64,000 nt of DNA from Shewanella zhangzhouensis (GCF_019457615.1 NZ_CP080414.1:4351501-4415500); one strand, 5' to 3'; numbered from the stretch's first letter, positions 17,371 through 25,636 are shown. Notes: a model not told the origin generated them from the sequence alone. Numbers and translations: made by a program.

Positions 17371-17982
17371 TTACCAGGTAACAGAATCGTTACTGCCACG
17401 CTTGGAAATGGGGTACTCCCCTTCCCAGTAGGCCAGGCCTGTTTCCAACTGAGTCAGTGTCAGTTGAAAGTAGTAATCCACCAACTGGGAGGAGCGATCG
17501 ATTTTGTTGGTACGTTGGATAATCTTGCCGCTCAGGCTGAAGTCCGGAGAAATCACTGTTCCGTTCTGTTTCACAGTGGCTTGATTAACCAGTTTGGAGT
17601 TTTGCAGTTCCCTCACTTTGGCCGTCATTTCATCTTCAGCGCCATTAAGACCGATGGCGGTTGTTGTAATAAACTTGCCACTTTGCAGCAGGCCCACACG
17701 GATCTTCTTAGTCAATTGATCGGTATCGATACGTTGCGCCGTATCATTAACCACATTAGAAATAGCCATGATATAGCGTCCACCCTGGGCCGCCTGAGGA
17801 TGTACCAATAGTGGGCTGGCAATGATCTCATTCAGGGCTTGATTCGCCGCATCATCAAAATCCCGGTGTGACAGTCCCATGGTCACAATCTCTTTAGAAT
17901 CCTTGGGTACATAGGAAGTCGATTGACAGCCAGACATAAGGGTTGCCCCAATCAAGGTAGCGGTAAGTATTTTGTTTTTCAT
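17371..17982 (-). CDS. LpoB-like lipoprotein (penicillin-binding-protein activator family)
   Basis: 203 residues, second gene of the envelope block. The lipobox LMSGC puts the lipidated Cys at 19. The rest is one TolB-like domain with the LpoB pattern: YIMAISNVVNDTAQRIDTD at 70-88, then KIRVGLLQSGKF at 93-104 and a C-terminal strand pair DYYFQLTLTQLETG. E. coli LpoB activates PBP1b and has a long Pro-rich linker; here there is no linker, so reaching through peptidoglycan to a synthase is doubtful. It may instead be a partner of the CsgG-like protein in the same block. It begins 15 bases after the COG3014-type gene. Confidence 0.82.
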   Translation of the reverse strand: MKNKILTATLIGATLMSGCQSTSYVPKDSKEIVTMGLSHRDFDDAANQALNEIIASPLLVHPQAAQGGRYIMAISNVVNDTAQRIDTDQLTKKIRVGLLQSGKFITTTAIGLNGAEDEMTAKVRELQNSKLVNQATVKQNGTVISPDFSLSGKIIQRTNKIDRSSQLVDYYFQLTLTQLETGLAYWEGEYPISKRGSNDSVTW

Positions 17983-17997
17983 TGAATGTGCTCTTAA

Positions 17998-19374
17998 TTA
18001 CAGACTGATAACATCGACGATGGGTAAGGCTGTGGCTGTCGTGGCCTTGACATAAACTATGGCGTTTTTACCTGCCGGAATATCCACATCAATAGGTGTA
18101 GTCTTTTCACCCAAACTCAGAGTCAACTTGCCTTGTGCCGGTGCATCTACGACTGCTGCTTGGAAATTTTTGGGTAGCATGCTCCAGGTGCGAGTATCCG
18201 CTTGGGTACTGATGGCTTGCAGCAAGCCAGCTCCCAACCCCAGCAGAGGATTCTGATCATTGATTTGCTTTTGAGCTACGGTTTTAATTAACGTTCGGCT
18301 GATTTCCTTAGTTAGAATAACTGGAAACTCTTCTTTGAATTCGGCTTGAATGATCTTGTCCATATCGCCCACTACCTCGGTTTTCACATCACCGACTTTC
18401 AGGCTGTCATAGGGTGCCGGTAATTCTTTAAGCCGTGGTAAGGCTATACCCGTATAAGCTACATTGTCTGATACCAAAAATAGTGGCAAATCGATACGCA
18501 ACTCTTCTTTTTTAACTGCGCGGCCATTTTCAAACACAACCCAAACCTTGTTAAGTCCAGCGAGGTTTGAGGTGCCTTTTTGCAGTTCCTCAGCTAATTT
18601 CAAAGTCTCTGCTGACACCTTGGTCTGTGTAATCGCTGCAACCCGATTCAAACTATCAATGGCCTTGTTGAGATCACTGTTATCTTGGGCATTCAGCATA
18701 AAAAACAAGCCATGCATGAATGTGGAGAATGGGTTGATATAGCCATCATAAGCCTGCCATTCAGTACTGGTGAAGTTATGCTGAGCAACCACTTTCTCTG
18801 ATTCGAGTAAGCTTTTGTTTAGATTCTTTGAAGTTGCTTCATCTTTACCTTCTAATTGTTCTTTTTGTTTATTGATTTTTTTGGCGAAATAATCAGCAGC
18901 CCGACGCTGTCTCTCATCCGAACGATTCCACTCGACACGAGCATTATCACGGTCACCAATAGATATAAAATTCAATGCCTTATATGTATTAACCATGACA
19001 GAGTCATAATAGGTTTGTTCATAATCCAACATGGCATCATTGGTTATTGTCGAACCGATAAGCTCGCCGGTAGACTCAAGCACCCCCTCGGTATCCTCCA
19101 TGAACATCACATCTTCGATGCTGTCGAAATAGCGATTACTTTCTGTGTAATCTTTATTCATTCGCAGTAAGCTGCCCGCTTGCATACCCCAAAGCTGATC
19201 CGAAAGCTGGTTGGTTTTCTCATCAAGACCTGCTTTTTCCTTAGCCAACGTAATGGCCTCAAGGGTATTGCCCTGAACTAAGCTGGTGTCCAACTTACCC
19301 TGATTTTTTCTTTCTGTAATTGCGCATCCTGATATAGCTAACGCCAAGAGTGTAACTGTCAATGCATTTTTCAT
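17998..19374 (-). CDS. COG3014-type lipoprotein of unknown function
   Basis: 458 residues, first gene of the envelope block. Lipobox LAISGC gives a lipidated Cys at 17; I start at ATG 19374, since ten extra residues encoded upstream would spoil the signal peptide. The body (about 30-250) is helical and TPR-like, with a Tyr/Asp-rich run and the moderately hydrophobic stretch INPFSTFMHGLFFML. The C-terminal 120 residues look beta-rich (KLTLSLGEKTTPIDVDIP). I recognise it as the COG3014 family, whose function is not known to me. Synteny with an LpoB-like protein and a CsgG-like protein suggests an outer-membrane assembly. Confidence 0.75.
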   Translation of the reverse strand: MKNALTVTLLALAISGCAITERKNQGKLDTSLVQGNTLEAITLAKEKAGLDEKTNQLSDQLWGMQAGSLLRMNKDYTESNRYFDSIEDVMFMEDTEGVLESTGELIGSTITNDAMLDYEQTYYDSVMVNTYKALNFISIGDRDNARVEWNRSDERQRRAADYFAKKINKQKEQLEGKDEATSKNLNKSLLESEKVVAQHNFTSTEWQAYDGYINPFSTFMHGLFFMLNAQDNSDLNKAIDSLNRVAAITQTKVSAETLKLAEELQKGTSNLAGLNKVWVVFENGRAVKKEELRIDLPLFLVSDNVAYTGIALPRLKELPAPYDSLKVGDVKTEVVGDMDKIIQAEFKEEFPVILTKEISRTLIKTVAQKQINDQNPLLGLGAGLLQAISTQADTRTWSMLPKNFQAAVVDAPAQGKLTLSLGEKTTPIDVDIPAGKNAIVYVKATTATALPIVDVISL

Positions 19375-19754
19375 ATTAGTTGTCCCGCAGAATAACTCCA
19401 CCATTCCATCTGGCTGAGCGTATAAGCTGATTAAGTTTCATATTTCTAGGGAGGTCGAGGAAAGATAATTCAGAAAAATCGCTTATTTCCATGCAACTGC
19501 ATTCCCTTGCCAATGGAATTTACAACTTCCACAATAAAAATATCAATTTTAAATACATTTAAAAAACAGATGCGCGTCACAAAACTGTTCATTGTTTATT
19601 TTCATTCACGAACGCACTTTAATACACGCTAAATTAACCAATGATGTTTAAATTAATAAATAAGACAAATATTCCAAATATTTAAAAATAAAAAGTTTAT
19701 ATACCTATTTATAATTTGATTATAAATAGGTAGGTAAGGTAGTCGCGTCATTCA
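19375..19754. other. AT-rich non-coding leader of the envelope block
   Basis: About 380 bases with no credible gene. From 19480 the DNA is strikingly AT-rich (long runs such as TTTAAATACATTTAAAAAA), unlike the flanking genes. It should hold the promoter of the minus-strand block, but I could not pick out one convincing promoter. A 13-bp perfect inverted repeat lies at 19703-19731, 24 bases from the right-hand direct repeat. Confidence 0.7.
19703..19731. repeat. 13-bp perfect inverted repeat at the right end of the inserted block
   Basis: ACCTATTTATAAT at 19703-19715, TTG spacer, ATTATAAATAGGT at 19719-19731. It is AT-rich and has no T run, so it is a poor terminator. It may be a protein binding site (regulator or recombinase). 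Confidence 0.8.
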
Positions 19755-19849
19755 GTTATCAGGGGCAACGCCTGGAGCCTCCACCCATCCCCTGGTGAGC
19801 GACGCTTTACACCAAGACATAAAAAGACCGCCGAAGGGCGGTCTTTTTA
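19755..19849 (+). pseudogene. Right copy of the 95-bp repeat: orphan pirin 3' fragment
   Basis: This segment encodes the last 13 residues of pirin (YQGQRLEPPPIPW, stop at 19796-19798) with no pirin gene in front of it, followed by a terminator. It matches 14538-14632 with six differences: two silent codon changes and four in the terminator loop. Silent changes suggest this piece comes from a pirin gene that diverged while still under selection, so one of the two ends may have arrived with the block. Confidence 0.9.
19818..19849. terminator. Bidirectional terminator, loop-inverted copy
   Basis: ATAAAAAGACCGCC-GAAG-GGCGGTCTTTTTA. The loop GAAG is the exact reverse complement of the CTTC loop in the left copy. 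On the minus strand it serves the VOC gene that stops at 19864. Confidence 0.88.
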
Positions 19850-19863
19850 CATTGAGCCGCAGC

Positions 19864-20259
19864 TTATTCCGGCGTATGGCATACCGCCTCGACATTGTTG
19901 CCATCGGGGTCCAGCAGAAACGCACCAAAATAGTGCTCATGGTAGATGGGCCTTAAGCCGGGGGCGCCGTTGTCTTGTCCGCCTGCAGCCAGGCCTGCGT
20001 GGTAAAAGTCGGCCACCGCACCACGGTTTGGCGCCACAAAGGCGGTGTGCCTCGGCGACGCTGGCTCAACGGTTTCAATCACCCAGAAAATGGGTTTTCC
20101 TGCGGGACCAAAGGCGCACATGCGCCGGGTCGGCCACTGGGCATCCCAGCTGGCCTCCTCTTCAAACAGCAGTGGGTAAGCCAGAGGGGCAAAGGCGGCG
20201 ATATAAAAGTCGCGGGTGGCTATGTAGTTGGTGGCGTAGGTACTCAGGTGGTCAATCAT
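19864..20259 (-). CDS. VOC family (glyoxalase/bleomycin-resistance fold) protein
   Basis: 131 residues, a single vicinal-oxygen-chelate domain. Probable metal ligands are His4 (MIDHLSTYA), His71 (SPRHTAF) and Glu124 (GNNVEAVCH); the LLDPDGNNVEAV ending is typical of these small glyoxalase-like enzymes. The substrate is unknown. It faces the right-hand terminator copy, which would originally have been shared with pirin, its ancestral convergent neighbour if the envelope block is an insertion. Confidence 0.88.
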   Translation of the reverse strand: MIDHLSTYATNYIATRDFYIAAFAPLAYPLLFEEEASWDAQWPTRRMCAFGPAGKPIFWVIETVEPASPRHTAFVAPNRGAVADFYHAGLAAGGQDNGAPGLRPIYHEHYFGAFLLDPDGNNVEAVCHTPE

Positions 20260-20324
20260 CTCGGGAGTTCCTTACTGAGGGGAATATTGACGATGTCGGA
20301 AGATAAAATGCGGGCGACAGGGCA

Positions 20325-20350
20325 GAAAAAAGCCGCTCATTGAGCGGCTG
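20325..20350 (-). terminator. Terminator of glutathione reductase gene
   Basis: On the minus strand AGCCGCTC, short loop, GAGCGGCT followed by TTTTTT, ending eight bases after the gor stop at 20358. Confidence 0.88.
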
Positions 20351-20357
20351 TTGAATT

Positions 20358-21713
20358 TCAGCGCATGGTCACAAACTCTTCGGCGCCGGTGGGGTGGATA
20401 GCCACCACGGCATCGAAGTCGGCCTTGGTGGCCCCCATCTTGATGGCCACGCCAAAGCCCTGGAGGATTTCATCCATCCCAAAACCAATACCATGGATAC
20501 CCACCACCTTCTCATCGGCACCGGCACACACCAGTTTCATTTTGCAGGGTTGGCGATGGGCAGTCACGGCGGTGTACATGGAGGTGAAGGTCGACGTGTA
20601 CACCTTCACCTGATCTTCGCCGTATTGCGCCTTGGCATCGGGCTCACTCAGCCCCATGGTGCCTATGGGCGGGTGACTGAATACCACGGTGGGCACCAGG
20701 CTATAGTCCATTTTGGCATTGGGCTGGCCGCCAAAGAGGCGCTCAGACAAGAAACGTCCGGCTTTCACGGCTACCGGGGTGAGCTCAATACCGCCGGCCA
20801 TGATATCGCCAACGCAGTAGATACCTTTGGCACTGGTTTGCTGCCATTCATCCACTATGACGTAACCCTTGTCGTCCAGGGCCACATCTGTATTTTCCAG
20901 ACCGATTTTATCGGTGGCAGGCTCACGGCCAATGGCCCAGATCAAGCAATCCACAGTGATGGTCTCACCGTTTTCGAGCAGCAGCGTCAGGCTGCCATCG
21001 GCATTTTTTTCCACGGCCTTGGGCACGGCATGGGTATGCAGTGTGGGGCCATTTTCGGCCATGGCATCAGTGAGTGCCTGACTCAGCATGGGGTCGAAGC
21101 TGCGCAGCGGTGAGTGCTTACGCACACACAGGTGGGTTTCGCTGCCAAGGGCGTGCAGCACACCGGCAATCTCCACCGCAATATAACCGGCGCCCACTAC
21201 CACAACCCGCCTGGGCTGTTCAGTCAGGGCAAAAAAGCCGTTGGAGTCGATACCGTGCTCGGCGCCCGGAATATTGGGGATGCTTGGGCGGCCACCGGTG
21301 GCAATCAGAATATGATCGGCCGTGTACTCTTCACCGTTTACTTCTATGGTGTTGTTATTTTTAAACTTGCCATAGCCTTCCACCAGGGTGACGCCGTTGC
21401 TGGCGAAGCCACGTCCATAGGCGGCATGTACCCGGTCAATGTAGGCTTCACGGCTGGCCACCAGGGTGTTCCAGTCGAAGTTTTTCACATCCACATCAAA
21501 GCCATAGTCTTTGGCGTAAAGATGCATGGCCTCGGCAACCTGGGCACCGTACCACATCACTTTTTTCGGCACACAGCCAACGTTTACGCAGGTACCACCG
21601 ACATGCTTGGCTTCAATCAATAAAACCTTGGCGCCACGGATGGCGGCGCGATTGGCGGACGCAATACCGCCACTGCCTGCACCTAGACAGATGTAATCGT
21701 AGTGTTGGGCCAT
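20358..21713 (-). CDS. gor: Glutathione-disulfide reductase
   Basis: 451-residue FAD/NADPH enzyme that reduces oxidised glutathione in the cytoplasm. N-terminal FAD motif GAGSGGIAS at 11-19, redox-active Cys42 and Cys47 in GGTCVNVGCVPKK, NADPH motif GAGYIAVEIAG in the middle, and the C-terminal HPTGAEEFVT that supplies the catalytic His of the other subunit. I start at ATG 21713 (MAQHYDYICLG) because an upstream extension lacks family similarity and GAGAG precedes this ATG. Single gene with its own terminator. Confidence 0.96.
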   Translation of the reverse strand: MAQHYDYICLGAGSGGIASANRAAIRGAKVLLIEAKHVGGTCVNVGCVPKKVMWYGAQVAEAMHLYAKDYGFDVDVKNFDWNTLVASREAYIDRVHAAYGRGFASNGVTLVEGYGKFKNNNTIEVNGEEYTADHILIATGGRPSIPNIPGAEHGIDSNGFFALTEQPRRVVVVGAGYIAVEIAGVLHALGSETHLCVRKHSPLRSFDPMLSQALTDAMAENGPTLHTHAVPKAVEKNADGSLTLLLENGETITVDCLIWAIGREPATDKIGLENTDVALDDKGYVIVDEWQQTSAKGIYCVGDIMAGGIELTPVAVKAGRFLSERLFGGQPNAKMDYSLVPTVVFSHPPIGTMGLSEPDAKAQYGEDQVKVYTSTFTSMYTAVTAHRQPCKMKLVCAGADEKVVGIHGIGFGMDEILQGFGVAIKMGATKADFDAVVAIHPTGAEEFVTMR

Positions 21714-21843
21714 GTAACTCTCCGTTGTGAACGACCGGCAAAGGCTCAATTGTAGGGAGCTTTTTGCACCTAGACCAGAGCAAAGACCGGCCTGTGCGTC
21801 AGTTTGTCACAGGATGGGGCGTTTGGCTTGGTCGACGCAGGGC

Positions 21844-22452
21844 TCAGCGGCGGTATTGGCAGCGCGAGTGGTCACCTTGCTTTGGCCCGTCGCCGCCGCA
21901 CTTGAGGCAACGCCACTCCCCCATTCTCGCCTTAAGTTCATCCTGGTGGTGGGTACCGCCGCCACTGGATGCGAGTAAGTCTTCAAGCTGTGAAATCCGG
22001 CTATCCAGCCAGCGGCAGTTGGGATCGTTGGCCACTTTACCGCGGCCTTTGCCCGACGACGTTTTGGATGCCTTGCTGCGTTTCCCGGTGGAAACCGATT
22101 TATCCCTGTTGGCGTCCCACTGCCAGTCACGGGATTCTGGCCCAAACTCCATGACAGGTTTAACCTCTGTGGGAATGGCGAGCGGACGCCCTTCACTGTC
22201 GAGGGCTGTTTCCCTGCTCTGATGGCGCGGCCTGAGCAAGCTTTGATTATTCAGCAACTGAGTGTCGCCAGCAGACTGACCTTGTACCGACTCTTCCGGC
22301 GCAACTTGTGTGGCCTTGATAAGGGATTCATACTCGCTGGCGCCTTCGTCCACGCCTTGGCGGGCAAACAGGGTTGAAGGCGTGCCCACCCATAAGGTGA
22401 CCAGCAGCCATGGCAAAAACCGACATGAAAAGAGGTTGAAGTGAGGTGACAT
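21844..22452 (-). CDS. Small exported protein of unknown function with a Cys-rich end
   Basis: 202 residues. A signal peptide is likely (hydrophobic about 11-28, then FARQG). The middle (about 40-140) is polar and low in hydrophobic residues, probably disordered, with a Ser/Lys/Gly-rich patch. The last 60 residues hold PNCRWLDSRISQLEDLL, then WRCLKCGGDGP and a final Cys, four cysteines that could make a small disulfide or metal site. AGGAGG lies eight bases before ATG 22452. I do not recognise the family. Confidence 0.65.
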   Translation of the reverse strand: MSPHFNLFSCRFLPWLLVTLWVGTPSTLFARQGVDEGASEYESLIKATQVAPEESVQGQSAGDTQLLNNQSLLRPRHQSRETALDSEGRPLAIPTEVKPVMEFGPESRDWQWDANRDKSVSTGKRSKASKTSSGKGRGKVANDPNCRWLDSRISQLEDLLASSGGGTHHQDELKARMGEWRCLKCGGDGPKQGDHSRCQYRR

Positions 22453-22564
22453 TCCCTGTCCTCCTGTTGGTGATGCAACGCGCTGACATATCACTGCGGC
22501 AGGCGGTTGCAACCTTGGGGCAATCCCGCCCCAATCTGTGTTTCACAAGTGTAGTTCAGGCCGG

Positions 22565-23257
22565 TTAAAACGCCCAGGCAAGGCGAACACCGGCAAAGGT
22601 TTCGTCCCTTGCCTCTTCACCCATGTCGACCTCGATATCTTTTCCGGCAATGACCCGGCTGACGTGGGCCGAAGCCGTCAGGTTGTCAGCCAATGCCCAG
22701 GCGGCTTCGAGGCCAAATTGCAGGTGATTGGCGCCATTATGATCTTCGGTGACATATTGGAAGTCGAATCCCTGAGTCAGGTAGGGACTCAGGGTGAGTT
22801 GTTCACCAAGATGCCAGTTGCTGTGCAGGCTCAGCTCCACAAAATAGCCGCCGGCTTCGGTGCTGTAGGTGTAAGCAATGGAGGGTACCAGGTAGTCCCA
22901 GCTGGTCCAGGCAAGTTCGGCAAAGAGTTCATTGTCGCTGCAGCGCACGTCCCCATAGGCTTCTATGCGCTGAACGCCAACAAAGGCTTCCAGCGATTCG
23001 TGCAGATGCAGCTGGTATTCCACGCCAAAGTTCCACTCGGTAAAGTGCTCAGTATCGGCACGCCCAACCAGCGTAAAGGCGCTGAAATCGCCCACTGTGG
23101 CAGAAGCACCGGCCCAACCTATGCCGCCTTGGGACAAGTTATTGCGTCCCTCAGACACATACTTGCTGTCCCACCCCAGCTCCATGGCAAACTCAGGCTC
23201 TGCCGCCATTACCGGCAATGCCATAAAGGCGATTAGGGCAATCGCTGTGCGTTTCAT
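22565..23257 (-). CDS. Outer-membrane beta-barrel protein (TorF-like)
   Basis: 230 residues with a clear signal peptide (cleavage near VMAA, residue 19). The mature chain has alternating hydrophobic strands with aromatic girdles (YLVPSIAYTYST, GYFVELSLHSNW) and ends VRLAWAF, with a C-terminal aromatic as in outer-membrane barrels. The early DSKYVSEGRNN is like the DYVFRG segment of TorF porins such as the protein at 29562-30296. A possible Fur box lies 64 bases upstream. Confidence 0.72.
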   Translation of the reverse strand: MKRTAIALIAFMALPVMAAEPEFAMELGWDSKYVSEGRNNLSQGGIGWAGASATVGDFSAFTLVGRADTEHFTEWNFGVEYQLHLHESLEAFVGVQRIEAYGDVRCSDNELFAELAWTSWDYLVPSIAYTYSTEAGGYFVELSLHSNWHLGEQLTLSPYLTQGFDFQYVTEDHNGANHLQFGLEAAWALADNLTASAHVSRVIAGKDIEVDMGEEARDETFAGVRLAWAF

Positions 23258-23320
23258 ACCACCCATCCCGAATCTGTTTTACTCTTGGGCAAATATTAAT
23301 GCGGGGCCAGCGACAGTAAA

Positions 23321-23335
23321 TGAGAATTGATAGCA
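23321..23335. promoter_or_regulatory. Possible Fur box
   Basis: TGAGAAT-T-GATAGCA fits the 7-1-7 Fur pattern TGATAAT-n-ATTATCA at 11 of 14 positions. It is between the divergent barrel-protein gene and prlC, closer to the former. This is pattern matching by eye. Confidence 0.4.
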
Positions 23336-23560
23336 TTTGCGGAGCGGTCAGCAAAGTTGACACTGTAAAGTGCCAATGAATGCAAAACCGGATACAGATC
23401 AATGAAAATCTGCCATGTTCATTGCAGTCATCTGGCTGGCGTATGGCTTTGCCTTGATAAATCCGCGGCCAGCCCTTATGTATGCTCCATGGCCTTGGCC
23501 GCAACTGCTTTGCACAAGCTGCTTCGCACGACACTCTTTGCACGACAATAAGGGATCTCC

Positions 23561-25597
23561 ATGACCAATCCACTGCTTGCGGCCAACGCGCTGCCCCCCT
23601 TTTCGGCCATCAAGCCAGAGCACATTCAGCCCGCGGTCGAGCAGGCCATCGACCACTGCCGGGCTGAAATTACACGGGTACTGGAACGTGGCGATTTCAG
23701 CTGGCAGGGATTGGTTGCGCCGCTGGAGGAAGCAGACGATCGCCTCAGCAAACTTTGGTCACCGGTATCGCACATGAATTCCGTACTCAGTACGGAAGCA
23801 TGGCGTGCCGCCCACGATGCCTGTCTGCCACTGCTTTCTGAATATGGCACCTTTGTTGGCCAGCATCAGGGGCTGTACCAGGCCTATAAAACCCTTAAAA
23901 GCTCCGATGAATTTAAGGGCCTGTCCAAGGCGCAGCAACAGGTGATTGACCATGCCCTGCGAGACTTTGAGCTCTCGGGTATCGGTTTGAATGACGACAA
24001 AAAGGCCCGTTACGGCGAAATAGTAAAGCGCCTGTCGGAACTGTCCAGCAGCTTCTCCAATCAGGTGTTGGATGCCACCCACGCCTGGCAGAAAGTCATT
24101 ACTGATGAGAATGAGCTGCAGGGCCTGCCCGAGTCGGCTCTGGCGGCAGCCCGCGCCATGGCAGAAGAGAAAGGCGAGCAGGGGTATCTGTTCACCCTCG
24201 ACTTCCCATCTTATTTGCCTGTGATGATGTACAGCGAAAACCGTGAACTGCGCCAGGAGTGCTACACCGCCTTCGTCACCCGCGCCTCGGATCAGGGCCC
24301 CAATGCCGGCGAGTTTGACAACGGCCCGCTGATGGAAGAGCTGCTGGCGCTGCGTCACGAGCTGGCCACCCTGCTCGGCTTCGAAAGCTTTGCCCACAAG
24401 TCGCTGGCCACCAAGATGGCCGAGACACCGGCTCAGGTCATCAGCTTCCTGAACGAGCTGGCGCTGCACTCCCGTCCCCAGGCCAAGCAGGAGCTGGATG
24501 AGCTCAAGGCCTTCGCCGCCAAAGAGTATGGCCAAACCGATCTCAAGGCCTGGGATTTAAGCTTTTACGCCGAAAAACTCAAACAACACAGATATGAAAT
24601 TTCCCAGGAAGAGCTGCGGCCCTATTTCCCTGAAAACAAGGTATTGAGCGGCCTATTCCACACGGTAGAGCGTCTGTTTGGCATGAAAATCGTCGAGCAG
24701 CAGGATTTTGATCGCTGGCATAAAGACGTGCGTTTCTTCCACATTATGGACAGCGAAGGGGAGCACAGAGGCAGCTTCTATCTGGATCTCTACGCCCGCA
24801 GCGGTAAACGTGGTGGCGCCTGGATGGACGAGTGCCGGGTTCGTCGTCAAACCCCCGATGGGCTGCAAAAGCCCGTGGCTTACCTCACCTGTAACTTCAA
24901 TGGTCCCGTGGGCAACAAGCCGGCACTCTTTACCCATGATGAGGTGGTTACCCTGTTCCATGAGTTTGGCCATGGCATCCACCATATGCTGACCAAGGTA
25001 GAAGTGGGTGGCGTATCCGGCATCAATGGTGTGCCCTGGGATGCCGTGGAGCTGCCAAGCCAGTTCCTCGAAAACTGGTGCTGGGAAGAAGCAGCCCTCG
25101 GCGAAATCTCCGGCCACTATGAAACCGGCGAGCCGCTGCCCAAGGCCATGCTGGACAAGATGCTGGCGGCCAAAAACTTCCAGTCCGCCATGATGATGGT
25201 GCGCCAGCTGGAATTTTCACTGTTCGATTTCCGCCTGCATCTGGAATACAGCGGCGAAGACGGTGCCCGCATCCAGGAAACCCTGGACGAAGTGCGTCAG
25301 CAGGTGGCCGTGGTGATCCCCCCCAGCTTTAACCGCTTCCAGCACAGCTTCTCGCATATTTTTGCCGGGGGATATGCCGCAGGTTACTACAGCTACAAGT
25401 GGGCCGAGGTCCTGTCGGCCGATGCCTTCTCACGCTTTGAGGCCGAAGGTATCTTTAACCCGGATACCGGCCGTGATTTCCTCGCCCATATCCTCGAGAT
25501 GGGTGGCAGCGAAGAACCCATGGAACTGTTCCGCCGCTTTATGGGTCGCGAGCCCAACACAGATGCGCTGCTGCGCCACAGCGGTATTCAGCACTGA
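23561..25597 (+). CDS. prlC: Oligopeptidase A (M3 metallopeptidase)
   Basis: 678-residue cytoplasmic zinc peptidase that degrades short peptides such as cleaved signal peptides. The zinc motif HEFGH is at 467-471 with Glu497 (DAVELPSQ) as the likely third ligand; the N-terminal region has the helical M3 fold, and the C-terminal FAGGYAAGYYSYKWAE is a family hallmark. The usual E. coli neighbour, rsmJ (yhiQ), is not adjacent here but lies at 44720. AAGGGA precedes ATG 23561, and a UUCG-loop terminator follows. Confidence 0.95.
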   Translation: MTNPLLAANALPPFSAIKPEHIQPAVEQAIDHCRAEITRVLERGDFSWQGLVAPLEEADDRLSKLWSPVSHMNSVLSTEAWRAAHDACLPLLSEYGTFVGQHQGLYQAYKTLKSSDEFKGLSKAQQQVIDHALRDFELSGIGLNDDKKARYGEIVKRLSELSSSFSNQVLDATHAWQKVITDENELQGLPESALAAARAMAEEKGEQGYLFTLDFPSYLPVMMYSENRELRQECYTAFVTRASDQGPNAGEFDNGPLMEELLALRHELATLLGFESFAHKSLATKMAETPAQVISFLNELALHSRPQAKQELDELKAFAAKEYGQTDLKAWDLSFYAEKLKQHRYEISQEELRPYFPENKVLSGLFHTVERLFGMKIVEQQDFDRWHKDVRFFHIMDSEGEHRGSFYLDLYARSGKRGGAWMDECRVRRQTPDGLQKPVAYLTCNFNGPVGNKPALFTHDEVVTLFHEFGHGIHHMLTKVEVGGVSGINGVPWDAVELPSQFLENWCWEEAALGEISGHYETGEPLPKAMLDKMLAAKNFQSAMMMVRQLEFSLFDFRLHLEYSGEDGARIQETLDEVRQQVAVVIPPSFNRFQHSFSHIFAGGYAAGYYSYKWAEVLSADAFSRFEAEGIFNPDTGRDFLAHILEMGGSEEPMELFRRFMGREPNTDALLRHSGIQH

Positions 25598-25612
25598 GAC
25601 TGACCTCATCGT

Positions 25613-25636
25613 AAAGGCGCTTCGGCGCCTTTTTTA
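25613..25636 (+). terminator. Terminator of prlC
   Basis: AAAGGCGC-TTCG-GCGCCTTTTTT, an 8-bp stem closed on a stable UUCG loop with a T run. Confidence 0.93.

Noticed and set aside
15912..19754. Active prophage or integrative element at the pirin locus
   Set aside because: No integrase, transposase, excisionase or phage gene is present between the repeats; only the repeat structure supports an insertion.
20394..21113. 239-codon plus-strand frame inside glutathione reductase
   Set aside because: It is antisense to gor, whose motifs are intact; the product looks like a low-complexity shadow.
22538..23236. 232-codon plus-strand frame opposite the barrel-protein gene
   Set aside because: The minus-strand protein has a signal peptide and barrel pattern; the plus-strand one has no start signal or recognisable domain.
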